DNA from: WHSO01 sp050485485
Lineage (GTDB): Bacteria; Pseudomonadota; Alphaproteobacteria; SMXQ01
Direction of reading: 5' to 3'
DNA length: 64,000 nt
Assembly (NCBI GenBank): GCA_050485485.1
Contig: JBJHBM010000003.1
Coordinates: forward strand, 1 to 64,000
How positions within the stretch are numbered: the first letter of the stretch is position 1; each line of letters opens with the position of its first letter. Under the pieces are notes generated by a model, which searched no databases, was not told the origin of the DNA, and saw only the letters and a program-made list of their open reading frames with translations. The translations under genes and the position numbers were made by a program. This document shows, in pieces, positions 45,250 to 54,331 of this stretch.

Positions 45250-46755
45250 TCAGTCTGCCACCTTCGGCTTGAGCGAGAGGCGCTTGGCGAGGGCCTGGAA
45301 GCGGCGCTCGACGGCATCGCCCATCAGGTAGCCCATGCCCCGGGGCAGGCGCAGGACGAGCGTCCGCCCGTCCGCCTCCAACCGCGTGGCGCGGAGAATC
45401 TCCGAGGTGCCGCCGGTGAGCGAACGGGCGAAGCGCAGCGCGCGCCCGACCGTGATCGCGTGCTCCACCTCCTCGTCCTTCACCAGCGGGCGCATCAGGC
45501 TGCGCACCGGCCCGGTGCGCCCGCCGCCGTAGCTCGCGCTCACCATGAAGGCGAGGATCACGCGCTCGCCGTGGTCGAGGCCGGTGAGCGGCATGTGCAG
45601 CACGCGCGAGAAGCTGTCGCGCGCGCGGTAGTCCGGGTGGTCGCGCCAGGCGATGTCGGACAGCATCACCGCCGCGGCGCGCAGCCGCCCGAGGTGCGGC
45701 GGCTCGTCCGGGAACAGCGGCGAGAGCCATCGGTCGAGCGCCGCGCCCGGCGGCTCGAAGCGCGATTCCCGCGCCGCCACCTCGGCCGCGCCCGCCATCA
45801 GCGGGTCCTGCCTCCTCTCCGCTTCCGTGAGCTGGCCGAACAGCCAGCCCTCGCGCAGCCCGTAGGCCGAAAACACCACCTCGCGCGGCTTCGCCACCGC
45901 GAGCAGCCGGTCCATCACCAGCGCGGCGGCCGGCAGCGTGCCGAGGCGGGCCCTGGGCACGCGCGGAATCTTGGCGAGCGACTTCGGCCCCATGCGCATG
46001 ATGAGCTGCAGCAGCGAGGCCGCGTCGGCGCGCGCGAGGCGGTAGTGGTGGATGACGTGGAGCGGATAGTTGTGCTGGCCCATGTGGACGTTGGCGAAGG
46101 CCTGCCACGCCCCGCCCACGGGATAGAAGGCGCGGCCCCTGATGCCGTCGAGCCAGTCCACGCCGGCCAAGGCCCTGTCCACGGCCTCGGCGGCGCGCGC
46201 CAGGTTGCCCCCGGTCATCTCCTTAAGGCGCAGCGAGCCGATCGGCAGCGTCATCCGCCGCCCCGGCGTGCCCTTGTCCAGCTCGACGATCTCGAGGCTG
46301 CCGCCGCCGAGGTCGCCGGTGAGGCCGTCGGCCCCGGGGATGCCCGACACCACGCCCCAGGCCGAGGCCATCGCCTCCGCCTCACCGTCGAGGATGCGGA
46401 CCTGCGCCCCGAGCAGCCGCTCCGCCGCCGCCACGAAGGCCGGCCCGTCGGAGGCGGCGCGCACCGCCTCGGTCGCCAGCGCCTGCATCCGCGCGACCCC
46501 CATGGCGCGCGCGACCGCGGCGAAGCGCGCGAGATGGGCGAGCGCCACGTCCACCGCGCCCGCGTCGAGCCGCCCGGTGGTGCCGAGGGTGCGGCCGAGC
46601 CCGCACAGGGTGCGCTCGTTGTATACCGGCGCGGCGGCGCGACCGTGGCCGGCGAACACCACCATGCGGACGGAATTGGAGCCTATGTCGATGACGCCGG
46701 AGAGCGGCGCGATGCCGGTGGATGGAAGGCGGGAGGTCGGATCGCGTCGCGCCAC
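45250..46755 (-). CDS. ppx: Ppx/GppA family exopolyphosphatase
   Basis: This protein (about 501 residues) has the ASKHA fold of Ppx/GppA: GVIDIGSNSVRMVVF is the first phosphate loop, LTGDLGGGSLEIVEL the second, and an HD-like helical C-terminal half follows. It degrades polyphosphate or pppGpp. The start is uncertain: GTG 46755 is my choice, GTG 46773 would overlap ppk by 13 bases. It follows ppk in the same operon, giving one transcript for making and degrading polyphosphate. Confidence 0.92.
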   Translation of the reverse strand: MARRDPTSRLPSTGIAPLSGVIDIGSNSVRMVVFAGHGRAAAPVYNERTLCGLGRTLGTTGRLDAGAVDVALAHLARFAAVARAMGVARMQALATEAVRAASDGPAFVAAAERLLGAQVRILDGEAEAMASAWGVVSGIPGADGLTGDLGGGSLEIVELDKGTPGRRMTLPIGSLRLKEMTGGNLARAAEAVDRALAGVDWLDGIRGRAFYPVGGAWQAFANVHMGQHNYPLHVIHHYRLARADAASLLQLIMRMGPKSLAKIPRVPRARLGTLPAAALVMDRLLAVAKPREVVFSAYGLREGWLFGQLTEAERRQDPLMAGAAEVAARESRFEPPGAALDRWLSPLFPDEPPHLGRLRAAAVMLSDIAWRDHPDYRARDSFSRVLHMPLTGLDHGERVILAFMVSASYGGGRTGPVRSLMRPLVKDEEVEHAITVGRALRFARSLTGGTSEILRATRLEADGRTLVLRLPRGMGYLMGDAVERRFQALAKRLSLKPKVAD

Positions 46756-46760
46756 GCCGC

Positions 46761-48935
46761 TCAGGCCTTCCACATGAATCGCTTGAGAATGCCGCCGGGC
46801 TGACGCTCGCGCACGGTGCGCCCGGACAGAGACGGGTGGGTCATGAAGTAGTCGTGGGCGCTGAACGGCTCCTCCCCCGGGCCCGGACGCAGGCGCACGT
46901 AGCTGCCGTCCGGCTGCAGCATCCAGGTCTGCAGGTTGTCGCGCAGGTTGGCGCCCATGATCTGGTCCATGATCTGGGCATGGACGGTCGGGTTCTCGAC
47001 CGGGATCAGGGTCTCGATGCGCCAATTGAGGTTGCGCGGCATCCAGTCGGCCGAGGAGATGAACACCTTGGCCTTGCGCGACGGCAGGCCGTGGCCGGCG
47101 CCGAAGCAGGCGATGCGCGAATGCTCGAGGAAGCGCCCGACGATCGAACGCACCCGGATGTTGTCCGACAGGCCCGGCACGCCCGGGCGCAGGCAACAGA
47201 TGCCGCGCACCACGAGATCGACCTGCACGCCGGCGACGGAGGCGTCGTAGAGCGCGTCGATGATCTCCGGGTCCGCCAGCTGGTTCAGCTTGGCCCAGAT
47301 CGCGGCGGGCCGCCCGGCGCGGGCGTGCTCGGATTCGTCGCGGACGCAGGAGAGCAGCGTCTCGCGCAGGTTGAGGGGCGAGGCCGCGATCTTCTCGAAG
47401 CGGTCGGGACGCGCATAGCCGGTCATCAGGTTGAACAGGCGCGCCGCGTCGCGGCACAGCGCCGGATCGGTGGTGAACAGCGACAGGTCGGTATAGATGC
47501 GCGCCGTCACCGGATGGTAGTTGCCGGTCCCGAAATGGACGTAGGAGCGCAGGCCCGCGCCTTCGCGCCGCGTCACCAGCGACACCTTGGCGTGGGTCTT
47601 GATGTTGACGAAGCCGAACACGACCTGGGCGCCGGCGCGCTCGAGGTCGCGCGACCAGCGGATGTTGGCCTCCTCGTCGAAGCGCGCCTTGAGCTCGACC
47701 ATGGCGGTGACCGACTTGCCGGCCTCGGCGGCCTCGATCAGCGCCTTGACTACGGGGCTGTCCTTGCTGGTGCGGTAGAGCGTCTGCTTGATCGAGACCA
47801 CCGCCGGGTCGCGCGCCGCCTGGCGCAGGAAGCGCAGCACCACGTCGAAGCTCTCGTACGGATGGTGGACGACGATGTCCTTCTCGCGGATCGCGGCGAA
47901 GGCGTCCCCGCCGAAGCTCGCGATGCGCTCCGGGAAGCGCGGCGTGAACGGCGGGAACAGGAGGTCGGGGCGCTCGTCGAGGATGATCTCTCGGATGTCG
48001 GCGAGGCCGAGCAGCCCGTCCACGTCGAACACGTCGGAGCCCGCCACGTTGAGCGCGCCGATCACGAAGGCGCGCAGCTCCGGCGGGATGCGGCTCGAGA
48101 AGGTGAGCCGGATCACCGAGCCGCGCCGGCGGCGCTCCAGCGCCGAGGAGACGACGCGCACCAGGTCCTCGGCCTCCTCCTCGATCTCCACCTCGCTGTC
48201 GCGGATCACGCGGAACAGGCCCTGGGCCTCCACCTCGAAGCCCGGGAACAACTGGTTCAGGAACAGGCTCACGATGTTCTCGAGCGAGATGAAGCGCACC
48301 CCCGGCGCGGGCAGGCGCACGAACCGCGCCACCTGGTTGGGCAGCGGCACCAGCGCGCGCATGCGCTCTCCCGAATCCTTGTGGACCAGGGACAGCACCA
48401 TGCTGACGCCGAGATTGGGGATGAACGGGAACGGATGCGCGGGGTCGATCGCGATCGGCGTGATGACCGGGAAGATCTGCTCCATGAAGTGGTGCTCGAG
48501 CCACGCCTTCTCGGATTCGGAGATGTCGTCGCGGCGCACCACGTGGATGCCCCGCTCGGCGAGCGTGCCGCGCAGCACGCGCCAGCAGCCCTGCTGCAGT
48601 TCCAGGATCACGGCCGACTGGCGGCTGATGGCGGCGATCTGGTCGGGCACCGTCATGCCGTCGTCGGAGACCGCGGCGTAGCCCGCCTTGAGCTGCGCCA
48701 CCAGCCCGGCGACGCGCACCATGTAGAACTCGTTGATGTTGGAGGCCGAGATCGACAGGAACCGCACCCGCTCCAGCAGCGGGTGGGATTCGTTCATCGC
48801 CTCCTCGATGACGCGCTGGTTGAAGGCGATCCAGGACAGCTCGCGATTGAGGAAGCGCGCGGGCGACGCGCGCGTGATCGCGGGCGCCGTCTCCGGCGCG
48901 GCCGGTGCCGCCTGTTCCTGAAGCTGCTCGGTCAT
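46761..48935 (-). CDS. ppk1: Polyphosphate kinase 1
   Basis: PPK1 (724 residues) builds polyphosphate from ATP at the membrane. The N-terminal domain has RFLNRELSWIAFNQRV; the two phospholipase D-like domains follow, with FGTGNYHPVTARIYTD carrying the autophosphorylated His, and the C-terminal SADWMPRNLNWRIE. The start is ATG 48935, seven bases after GGAGG; the in-frame ATG 48977 lacks such a site. It is divergent from sixA. Confidence 0.97.
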   Translation of the reverse strand: MTEQLQEQAAPAAPETAPAITRASPARFLNRELSWIAFNQRVIEEAMNESHPLLERVRFLSISASNINEFYMVRVAGLVAQLKAGYAAVSDDGMTVPDQIAAISRQSAVILELQQGCWRVLRGTLAERGIHVVRRDDISESEKAWLEHHFMEQIFPVITPIAIDPAHPFPFIPNLGVSMVLSLVHKDSGERMRALVPLPNQVARFVRLPAPGVRFISLENIVSLFLNQLFPGFEVEAQGLFRVIRDSEVEIEEEAEDLVRVVSSALERRRRGSVIRLTFSSRIPPELRAFVIGALNVAGSDVFDVDGLLGLADIREIILDERPDLLFPPFTPRFPERIASFGGDAFAAIREKDIVVHHPYESFDVVLRFLRQAARDPAVVSIKQTLYRTSKDSPVVKALIEAAEAGKSVTAMVELKARFDEEANIRWSRDLERAGAQVVFGFVNIKTHAKVSLVTRREGAGLRSYVHFGTGNYHPVTARIYTDLSLFTTDPALCRDAARLFNLMTGYARPDRFEKIAASPLNLRETLLSCVRDESEHARAGRPAAIWAKLNQLADPEIIDALYDASVAGVQVDLVVRGICCLRPGVPGLSDNIRVRSIVGRFLEHSRIACFGAGHGLPSRKAKVFISSADWMPRNLNWRIETLIPVENPTVHAQIMDQIMGANLRDNLQTWMLQPDGSYVRLRPGPGEEPFSAHDYFMTHPSLSGRTVRERQPGGILKRFMWKA

Positions 48936-49025
48936 GGTAATCCTCCGCAGGTTCGCGTTTCCCGGGAGTTTTTCCAAGACTCCGGTGACAAATCCGGGAC
49001 AGCCCGCGAGCCGCGTCCTACACCC

Positions 49026-49583
49026 ATGAAAACCTTATATATTTTAAGACACGGAAAATCCAGTTGGGCGATGCCGGGGATGCCCGATTTCGACCGCCCC
49101 CTAACCGCGCGCGGCGAGCGGGCGGCACGGCGCATGGGCTGGGAGGCCGCGCGGCGCCAGTGGAAGCCGGCCGCGATCCTGTGCTCCCCGGCGGCCCGCA
49201 CCCGCGCCACCCTGCGCCTGTTCCGGCGCGGCTGGGCCGAGGCCGGTGCCGGGCTGTTGCCCAATGCCGCCTACGACGACGCCTTCTACCTGGCCCCCGC
49301 CGAAACCTGGCTCGCGCGGCTCCGGGCGCTCGCGCGGGCGCGCGCCGCGGCGCTCGTGATCGGGCACAACCCAGGCCTACATGCGCTCGCGCAGATGCTT
49401 TCGGGCGCCGGCACGCCCGAGGACCGCGCCCGCCTCGACGCGGGCTTTCCGACCTGCGCGCTCGCCGTGATCGACTTCGAGGGCATGGACTGGAAGGCGG
49501 TCGCGCCCGGCACCGGGCGCCTGCGCCACCTGGTGCTGCCGCGCGCGCTGCTCGCGGTGCGCGGCGGCGACGGCGACGGCTAG
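49026..49583 (+). CDS. sixA: SixA-type histidine phosphatase family protein
   Basis: The 185-residue protein has the phosphoglycerate-mutase-like fold: ILRHGKSSW supplies the catalytic His, ARGERAARRMG and CSPAARTRATL the phosphate pocket and VIGHNPGL the second His. SixA proteins remove phosphate from phosphohistidine, for example on sensor-kinase or PTS phosphotransfer domains. Its stop overlaps, on the opposite strand, the hdaA stop by four bases. The target is unknown. Confidence 0.88.
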   Translation: MKTLYILRHGKSSWAMPGMPDFDRPLTARGERAARRMGWEAARRQWKPAAILCSPAARTRATLRLFRRGWAEAGAGLLPNAAYDDAFYLAPAETWLARLRALARARAAALVIGHNPGLHALAQMLSGAGTPEDRARLDAGFPTCALAVIDFEGMDWKAVAPGTGRLRHLVLPRALLAVRGGDGDG

Positions 49584-50308
49584 GAAGGAGGCTCCGCGCG
49601 CATCACCGCGCGGACCAGGGCGAGCGAGACGGCGCGGCCCTCGGCCAGCGCGCGCGCGTCGAGCGCCGCCACGAGGTCGCGCGCGGCGGCGAAGCTGCGC
49701 TCCATGCGCGCCGTCATGTAGGGCACCACGTCGGCCGCCACCCGCAACTGGCGGTCGGCGAACAGCTTGACCAGCAGCGCCGCCATCACCGCGTCGTCGG
49801 GCGCGCCGATGGCGGCCACCGGCAGCGCCCGCAGGCGCGAGGCGAGGTCGCGCAGCCGTACCGGCCAGCGCGCCGGCGGCGCGGCTCCCGTCAGCAGCAG
49901 CCGCCCACGTCCGGGCGCAAGATGGTTGAGCAGGTGGAACAGCGCGCGCTCGCGCGCGTCGTCCCCCATCATGGCGTCGGCGTCGTCGAGGATCAGCGGG
50001 CCCGGGCCTTCGGCGAGATCGGCGGGCAGTGTCGCCGCGAGCGCGGACGCCGCGACGAAGCGCGCGCCGGTGCGCGCCGCGAACACCGAGGCGAGATGGC
50101 TCTTGCCCGCGGCGCGCGCGCCCGCCACCGCGAGCGCGGCCCCGGGCCAGTCGGGCCAGCGGTCGATCCAGGCGACGGCGTCGGCGTTGAACGGCGCCAC
50201 CAGGAAGTCGGCGCCGGCGAGGCTCGGGCGGTGTTCGAACGGCAGCGCGAGCTGTCCCGCGCGCGGCGGGCCCGCCTGTGGGGGGACCGCGTGGGGGGAA
50301 CCGGTCAC
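49580..50308 (-). CDS. hdaA: DnaA-inactivating homologue HdaA
   Basis: HdaA (242 residues) is a DnaA-like AAA+ protein that, with the sliding clamp, promotes ATP hydrolysis by DnaA after initiation. The clamp-binding motif QLALPF lies near the N-terminus, GARAAGKS is the P-loop, LILDDAD is Walker B. There is no DNA-binding domain IV, which separates it from DnaA. It starts at GTG 50308, overlapping the stop of the preceding permease gene (GTGA). It closes an operon of four tightly overlapping genes. Confidence 0.9.
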   Translation of the reverse strand: MTGSPHAVPPQAGPPRAGQLALPFEHRPSLAGADFLVAPFNADAVAWIDRWPDWPGAALAVAGARAAGKSHLASVFAARTGARFVAASALAATLPADLAEGPGPLILDDADAMMGDDARERALFHLLNHLAPGRGRLLLTGAAPPARWPVRLRDLASRLRALPVAAIGAPDDAVMAALLVKLFADRQLRVAADVVPYMTARMERSFAAARDLVAALDARALAEGRAVSLALVRAVMRAEPPS

Positions 50309-51411
50309 GGCCGCGCGTCCCCGCCCGCGCCGTCCCCACCCGCGCCGTTGCCGGCGTCGGGGCCGCGGTAGAGCGCGCTTTCGAGGTAGCGCGCGAGCGC
50401 GAAGCGCGCCAGCACGCCCACCACCGCAGCCACCGGCACCGCCAGAAGGACGCCGACGAATCCGAACATCAGCCCCCCCGCCAGCAGCGCGAAGATCACC
50501 CACACCGGATGGAGCCCGATGCGGTCGCCGACCAGCTTAGGCGTGAGGAAGTTGCCTTCCAGCGCTTGGCCCGCCAGGAACACGGCGGCCGTGACCACGA
50601 CCCAAGTGACGTCGTCGAACTGGACCAGGGCGACGCCGACGGAGGCGATGAAGCCCACCGCCGCGCCGACGAACGGGATGAAGGAGATGAGGCCCGAGAC
50701 GATGCCGATGACGAGGGCGAAGTCGAGCCCGATCAGCGAGAGGCCGGCCGCGTAGAACACGGCGAGGATCAGGCATACCAGGGCGGCGCCGCGCATGTAG
50801 CCGGAGATCACGGCATTGGCCTCGGACGCGAGGCGGCGGATGACGGGCGCGTGCTCGCGCGGCAGCCAGCCGTCCACCCGGGCGACGGTCCTGTCCCAGT
50901 CGCGCAGCACGAAGAACGCCACCACCGGCGCGATCAGCACCAGCGATACGAGCTGCAGCAGGGCGAGCCCCCCCGACCACAGGCCGCCCAGCAGGCCGCC
51001 GAGCATCTTGGCCGCGTCGCCGGCGACGGAGCCGGCGGCCGATTTGAGCTGCTCCATCTGCTCCTCGCCGAGCTGGTAGGAGAACTGGGCCGCCAGTTCC
51101 ATAATCCAGCGCTGCGCGCGGGCCACCAGGTCCGGCAGGTGGCGCACGAGGTCGGCCAGTTGCGCCTGGATCGGCGGCACCAGCAGCGCGATCCCCACCA
51201 CGACCACGAGCGCCAGCACCGCGAGCACCAGGAGCGTGCCGAAGGTGCGGCCCAGCCCCCAACGGTCGAGGCGCGAGACCACCGGGTTGAACAGGTAGGC
51301 GACCACGAGGCCGGCCACGAACGGAAGCAGCACCGGTCCGAGCAGGTGCAGCATGAACCCGAAGACGAGAAGGCCGATGCCCCAGATCGCAGCCTGGCGC
51401 GACGGGCTCAC
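50305..51411 (-). CDS. AI-2E family transporter (PerM-like)
   Basis: This 368-residue inner-membrane protein belongs to the AI-2E/PerM family: about eight segments, with FVAGLVVAYLFNPVVSRL near the start and LVGDRIGLHPVWVIFALLAGG near the end. Family members have been linked to export of autoinducer-2 or to ion exchange; the cargo here is unknown. It starts at GTG 51411, preceded by GGAGGGG and overlapping the previous stop. The tail of about 20 residues is rich in Gly and Asp. Confidence 0.9.
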   Translation of the reverse strand: MSPSRQAAIWGIGLLVFGFMLHLLGPVLLPFVAGLVVAYLFNPVVSRLDRWGLGRTFGTLLVLAVLALVVVVGIALLVPPIQAQLADLVRHLPDLVARAQRWIMELAAQFSYQLGEEQMEQLKSAAGSVAGDAAKMLGGLLGGLWSGGLALLQLVSLVLIAPVVAFFVLRDWDRTVARVDGWLPREHAPVIRRLASEANAVISGYMRGAALVCLILAVFYAAGLSLIGLDFALVIGIVSGLISFIPFVGAAVGFIASVGVALVQFDDVTWVVVTAAVFLAGQALEGNFLTPKLVGDRIGLHPVWVIFALLAGGLMFGFVGVLLAVPVAAVVGVLARFALARYLESALYRGPDAGNGAGGDGAGGDARP

Positions 51412-51950
51412 TTCTTCCCCTCCATGGTGGCCTTGCGGCCCCACCGCACGACGTAGCCGAGGCCCGACAGGATCGTGGTAGCCGCCACCGTCACGATCAG
51501 CACCTGATAGAGCCACATGTCGTCCACGCCGAGCGCGCTCGTCGCCAGCACGAACCCGGCCAGGAAGATCTGTGCGGCCGTGTTGACCTTGCTGATGAGC
51601 AGCGGCTCCATCTTCAGGTTCTGGGTCAGCGTGTGATAGAGCACGGCCCCGCCCACGATCACCACGTCGCGCCATACCACCAGGATCACCAGCCAGTTCG
51701 GGATGTATCCCTCGATGCCGAGGGTGATGTAAATGCTGACCAGAAGCGCCTTGTCGGCGAGCGGGTCGAGAAAGCTGCCGAGCTCGGAGACGTAGCCGAA
51801 GCGCTTGGCGATGAAGCCGTCCACCGCGTCCGACACGCCGGCGGCAACGAACAGCCAGAACGCCAGCATCATGCGACCGTCGAGGATCGCCCATACCACC
51901 ACGGGCACGCAGAAGAGACGGGCGAGACTGATGAGGTTGGGCAGGTTCAC
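51408..51950 (-). CDS. CDP-alcohol phosphatidyltransferase family protein
   Basis: The 180-residue protein has about five membrane segments and the CDP-alcohol motif in the form DAVDGFIAKRFGYVSELGSFLDPLADK, with Lys in place of the common Arg after DG. This family includes PgsA (phosphatidylglycerophosphate synthase), the likely but unproved role here. It starts at GTG 51950 within the stop of the DUF2066 gene and overlaps the following gene by four bases. Confidence 0.9.
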   Translation of the reverse strand: MNLPNLISLARLFCVPVVVWAILDGRMMLAFWLFVAAGVSDAVDGFIAKRFGYVSELGSFLDPLADKALLVSIYITLGIEGYIPNWLVILVVWRDVVIVGGAVLYHTLTQNLKMEPLLISKVNTAAQIFLAGFVLATSALGVDDMWLYQVLIVTVAATTILSGLGYVVRWGRKATMEGKK

Positions 51951-53164
51951 GGCGTTCCCGCAGGGCTGTTGCCGTTACGGCCGCCGCCGGCGCGCATCCG
52001 CAGGACCCAGGCGGTCGCGCCCGGCTCAAGCGTGAGGTCGTTCTGGGCCAGCGCCAGGCGCAACTGCTCTTCGTCGCCGATGAAATTGAGGCGCAGCACC
52101 GCCGCGCGGCGCGTCAGGACCACGAGGTCGCTGCGCCGGACGAATGCGATGCTTTCGAGCCGGCTGCGGATCTCCAGCCACTCGTCGAGCGAGCGCAGCG
52201 GTACCTCGACCGCCAGCTCGTCGCCGATGTCGAAGCGCAGGCGGTTGTTGCGCTTCCAGCCCTCCTCGATCTGGCGGGCGACCGAGACCGCCGCGCGCGC
52301 CAGCAGCGCGTCCATGCCCTCCCCCTCCTCGGGAAAGAAGCTTTCCACGCGCGTCTGCTCGAGCTGGACCGTCCCGAAACGGGTCAGCGTCACCTGCAGC
52401 CACGGGCCGGTGCCGCCTTCGGCGACCTGGCTTTCGGGGAAGCGCATCGCGGCGCGCGCGGTCAGCACGTCGGCGGCGCCGTAGCGGCGCGCGACCGCCT
52501 GGAGCGGCCGATCGTCGCCGCGCACCGCCTGCTCGGCCCCGATGGCGGCCACGTCCTGAAGATCGCCCTCCGGCAGCACCAGCGGCACGAGCCCGTCCGA
52601 GGGCGGCACCTGCTTCCATGCCGCGCGCCAGGGGTTGGGGTCGTCCCACAGCGCGAGCGCGCCCGCGGTCTCGAGAACCGGCAGCACCAGCAGGGGCTTG
52701 GAACGGGTTTCCGCGAAGATAAGGCCGCGCTCGCGCAGGAAATTGCGCACCGCGTCGGCCCGGAAGCGCACGGTGAGTCGCGCGAGATAGCGCACCGCCG
52801 AGGTCCGCTCGTCCGCGAGCTCGAGGTCGCGTACCAGCTCGCTCACCGCCTCGTAGCCCAGCGCCGGCACGCGGGCGCGGTCGGCGCTCAGCACCAGCCG
52901 GTCCATCAGGCGCCCGAAGGCCGCGACCTGCCCCGCGGGGAGCGCCTGATCGCGCGCGCGTGCGGCGGTGGCGGCGGTGGCGTCGAGCGGCACGCCCTCG
53001 ACCGTGAACACGTCGGCGGCGGCCCGGCCGGGCGCCACGGAGAAGACGGCCGCCGCCAGCGCCGCCAGCAGCGCCAGCGCCGCCGGCAGGCGTCCGGCAC
53101 GGCGCCGTCCGGACCCCGGCCCGGCCGCCCCGGTCCGGGGCGGGATGCTGCGAGATTGGCTCAT
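51947..53164 (-). CDS. DUF2066 domain-containing exported protein
   Basis: The 405-residue protein has a signal peptide (about residues 20-48, ending near GRAAA), then a DUF2066 domain with FTVEGVPLDATAATAARARDQAL and AFGRLMDRLVL. Further LysM, TPR or enzyme motifs are not seen. The C-terminus is Gly-rich. The start is ATG 53164. It is the first gene of the run leading to hdaA and is divergent from purM (about 100 bases). Function unknown; export is inferred from the signal peptide. Confidence 0.82.
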   Translation of the reverse strand: MSQSRSIPPRTGAAGPGSGRRRAGRLPAALALLAALAAAVFSVAPGRAAADVFTVEGVPLDATAATAARARDQALPAGQVAAFGRLMDRLVLSADRARVPALGYEAVSELVRDLELADERTSAVRYLARLTVRFRADAVRNFLRERGLIFAETRSKPLLVLPVLETAGALALWDDPNPWRAAWKQVPPSDGLVPLVLPEGDLQDVAAIGAEQAVRGDDRPLQAVARRYGAADVLTARAAMRFPESQVAEGGTGPWLQVTLTRFGTVQLEQTRVESFFPEEGEGMDALLARAAVSVARQIEEGWKRNNRLRFDIGDELAVEVPLRSLDEWLEIRSRLESIAFVRRSDLVVLTRRAAVLRLNFIGDEEQLRLALAQNDLTLEPGATAWVLRMRAGGGRNGNSPAGTP

Positions 53165-53254
53165 TACAAACCGCCGCGGATACACTATCTTTGCCGCCGC
53201 GGAGACGCTGGCGCGCCCTGTTGCGCGGCGCGCGGAATCTATCACGGATGCGGC

Positions 53255-53269
53255 GGGGAGGAACCTATT
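53255..53269 (+). promoter_or_regulatory. Ribosome-binding site and probable ATT start codon of purM
   Basis: GGGGAGGA (53255-53262) lies five bases before ATT 53267-53269, which begins the reading frame where PurM homologues begin. No ATG exists in frame near here. The alternative GTG at 53297 would remove the conserved YRDAG. Confidence 0.55.
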
Positions 53270-54331
53270 AAGCGTACCACATACAGGGATGCCGGCGTGG
53301 ACATCGACGCCGGCAACGATCTCGTCCGGCGCATCGCGCCGCTCGCCAAGGCGACCGCCCGGGCCGGGACCGCGGCGGGACTCGGCGGTTTCGGCGCCCT
53401 GTTCGACCTCAAGGCGGCGGGCTACAGAGATCCCGTGCTGGTCGCCACCACCGACGGCGTCGGCACCAAGCTGCGGCTTGCGATCGAGACGGGCCGCCAC
53501 GGCACCGTCGGCATCGACCTCGTCGCCATGTGCGTCAACGACCTCGTGGTCCAGGGGGCTGAGCCGCTGTTCTTCCTCGATTATTTCGCGACCGGCGCGC
53601 TCGACGTCGCGACCGCCGCCGAAGTCGTGGCCGGCATCGCCCGGGGCTGCGCCGAGGCCGGCTGCGCGCTGGTCGGCGGCGAGACCGCGGAAATGCCCGG
53701 CATGTACGGCAAGGGCGACTATGACCTCGCCGGGTTTGCGGTGGGCGCGGCGGAGCGCGGCCGCATCGTGACCGGCGAGACGGTCGCGGCGGGCGACACC
53801 GTGCTCGGCCTCGCCTCCTCCGGCGTCCATTCCAACGGCTATTCGCTGGTGCGCAAGGTGGCGGCGGCGAGCGGCCTCACCTGGGACGATCCCGCCCCGT
53901 TCGCGGACGGCGCCACGCTCGGCGCGGCGTTGCTCGCTCCCACCCGCATCTACGTCAAGCCGCTGCTGGCGGCGCTCGCGGCGGGCGGCGTCAAGGCCAT
54001 GGCGCACATCACCGGCGGCGGCCTGATCGAAAACATCCCGCGCGTCCTGCCGGACGGCCTGCGCGCCGAGCTCGACGCCGACGCCTGGGACCTGCCCCCG
54101 GTGTTCCGCTGGCTCAAGGCGGAAGGCGGCATCGAGGACATGGAACTCGCGCGCACCTTCAACTGCGGCATCGGCATGGCCGTGGTGACGGCGCCCGGCG
54201 ATGCCGCGCGCGTGGCCTCGGCCCTCGCGGACGCCGGCGTGGACGCGCGCCCCGTCGGCGGGATCGCGCGGGCGCCCGGGACCGACCGCGACACCGTCAT
54301 CGCCGGAACGGACGCGCGATGGCGCGGATGA
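53267..54331 (+). CDS. purM: Phosphoribosylformylglycinamidine cyclo-ligase
   Basis: PurM (about 354 residues) closes the imidazole ring to make AIR in purine synthesis. TYRDAGVDIDAGNDLV is the start, then TTDGVGTKLRLA, GIDLVAMCVNDLVVQGAEPLFFLDYFA and GGETAEMPGMY. The reading frame has no ATG near the family start. ATT 53267 with a strong ribosome site gives the usual length; GTG 53297 would lose ten conserved residues. It overlaps purN by a few bases. Confidence 0.93.
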   Translation: MKRTTYRDAGVDIDAGNDLVRRIAPLAKATARAGTAAGLGGFGALFDLKAAGYRDPVLVATTDGVGTKLRLAIETGRHGTVGIDLVAMCVNDLVVQGAEPLFFLDYFATGALDVATAAEVVAGIARGCAEAGCALVGGETAEMPGMYGKGDYDLAGFAVGAAERGRIVTGETVAAGDTVLGLASSGVHSNGYSLVRKVAAASGLTWDDPAPFADGATLGAALLAPTRIYVKPLLAALAAGGVKAMAHITGGGLIENIPRVLPDGLRAELDADAWDLPPVFRWLKAEGGIEDMELARTFNCGIGMAVVTAPGDAARVASALADAGVDARPVGGIARAPGTDRDTVIAGTDARWRG

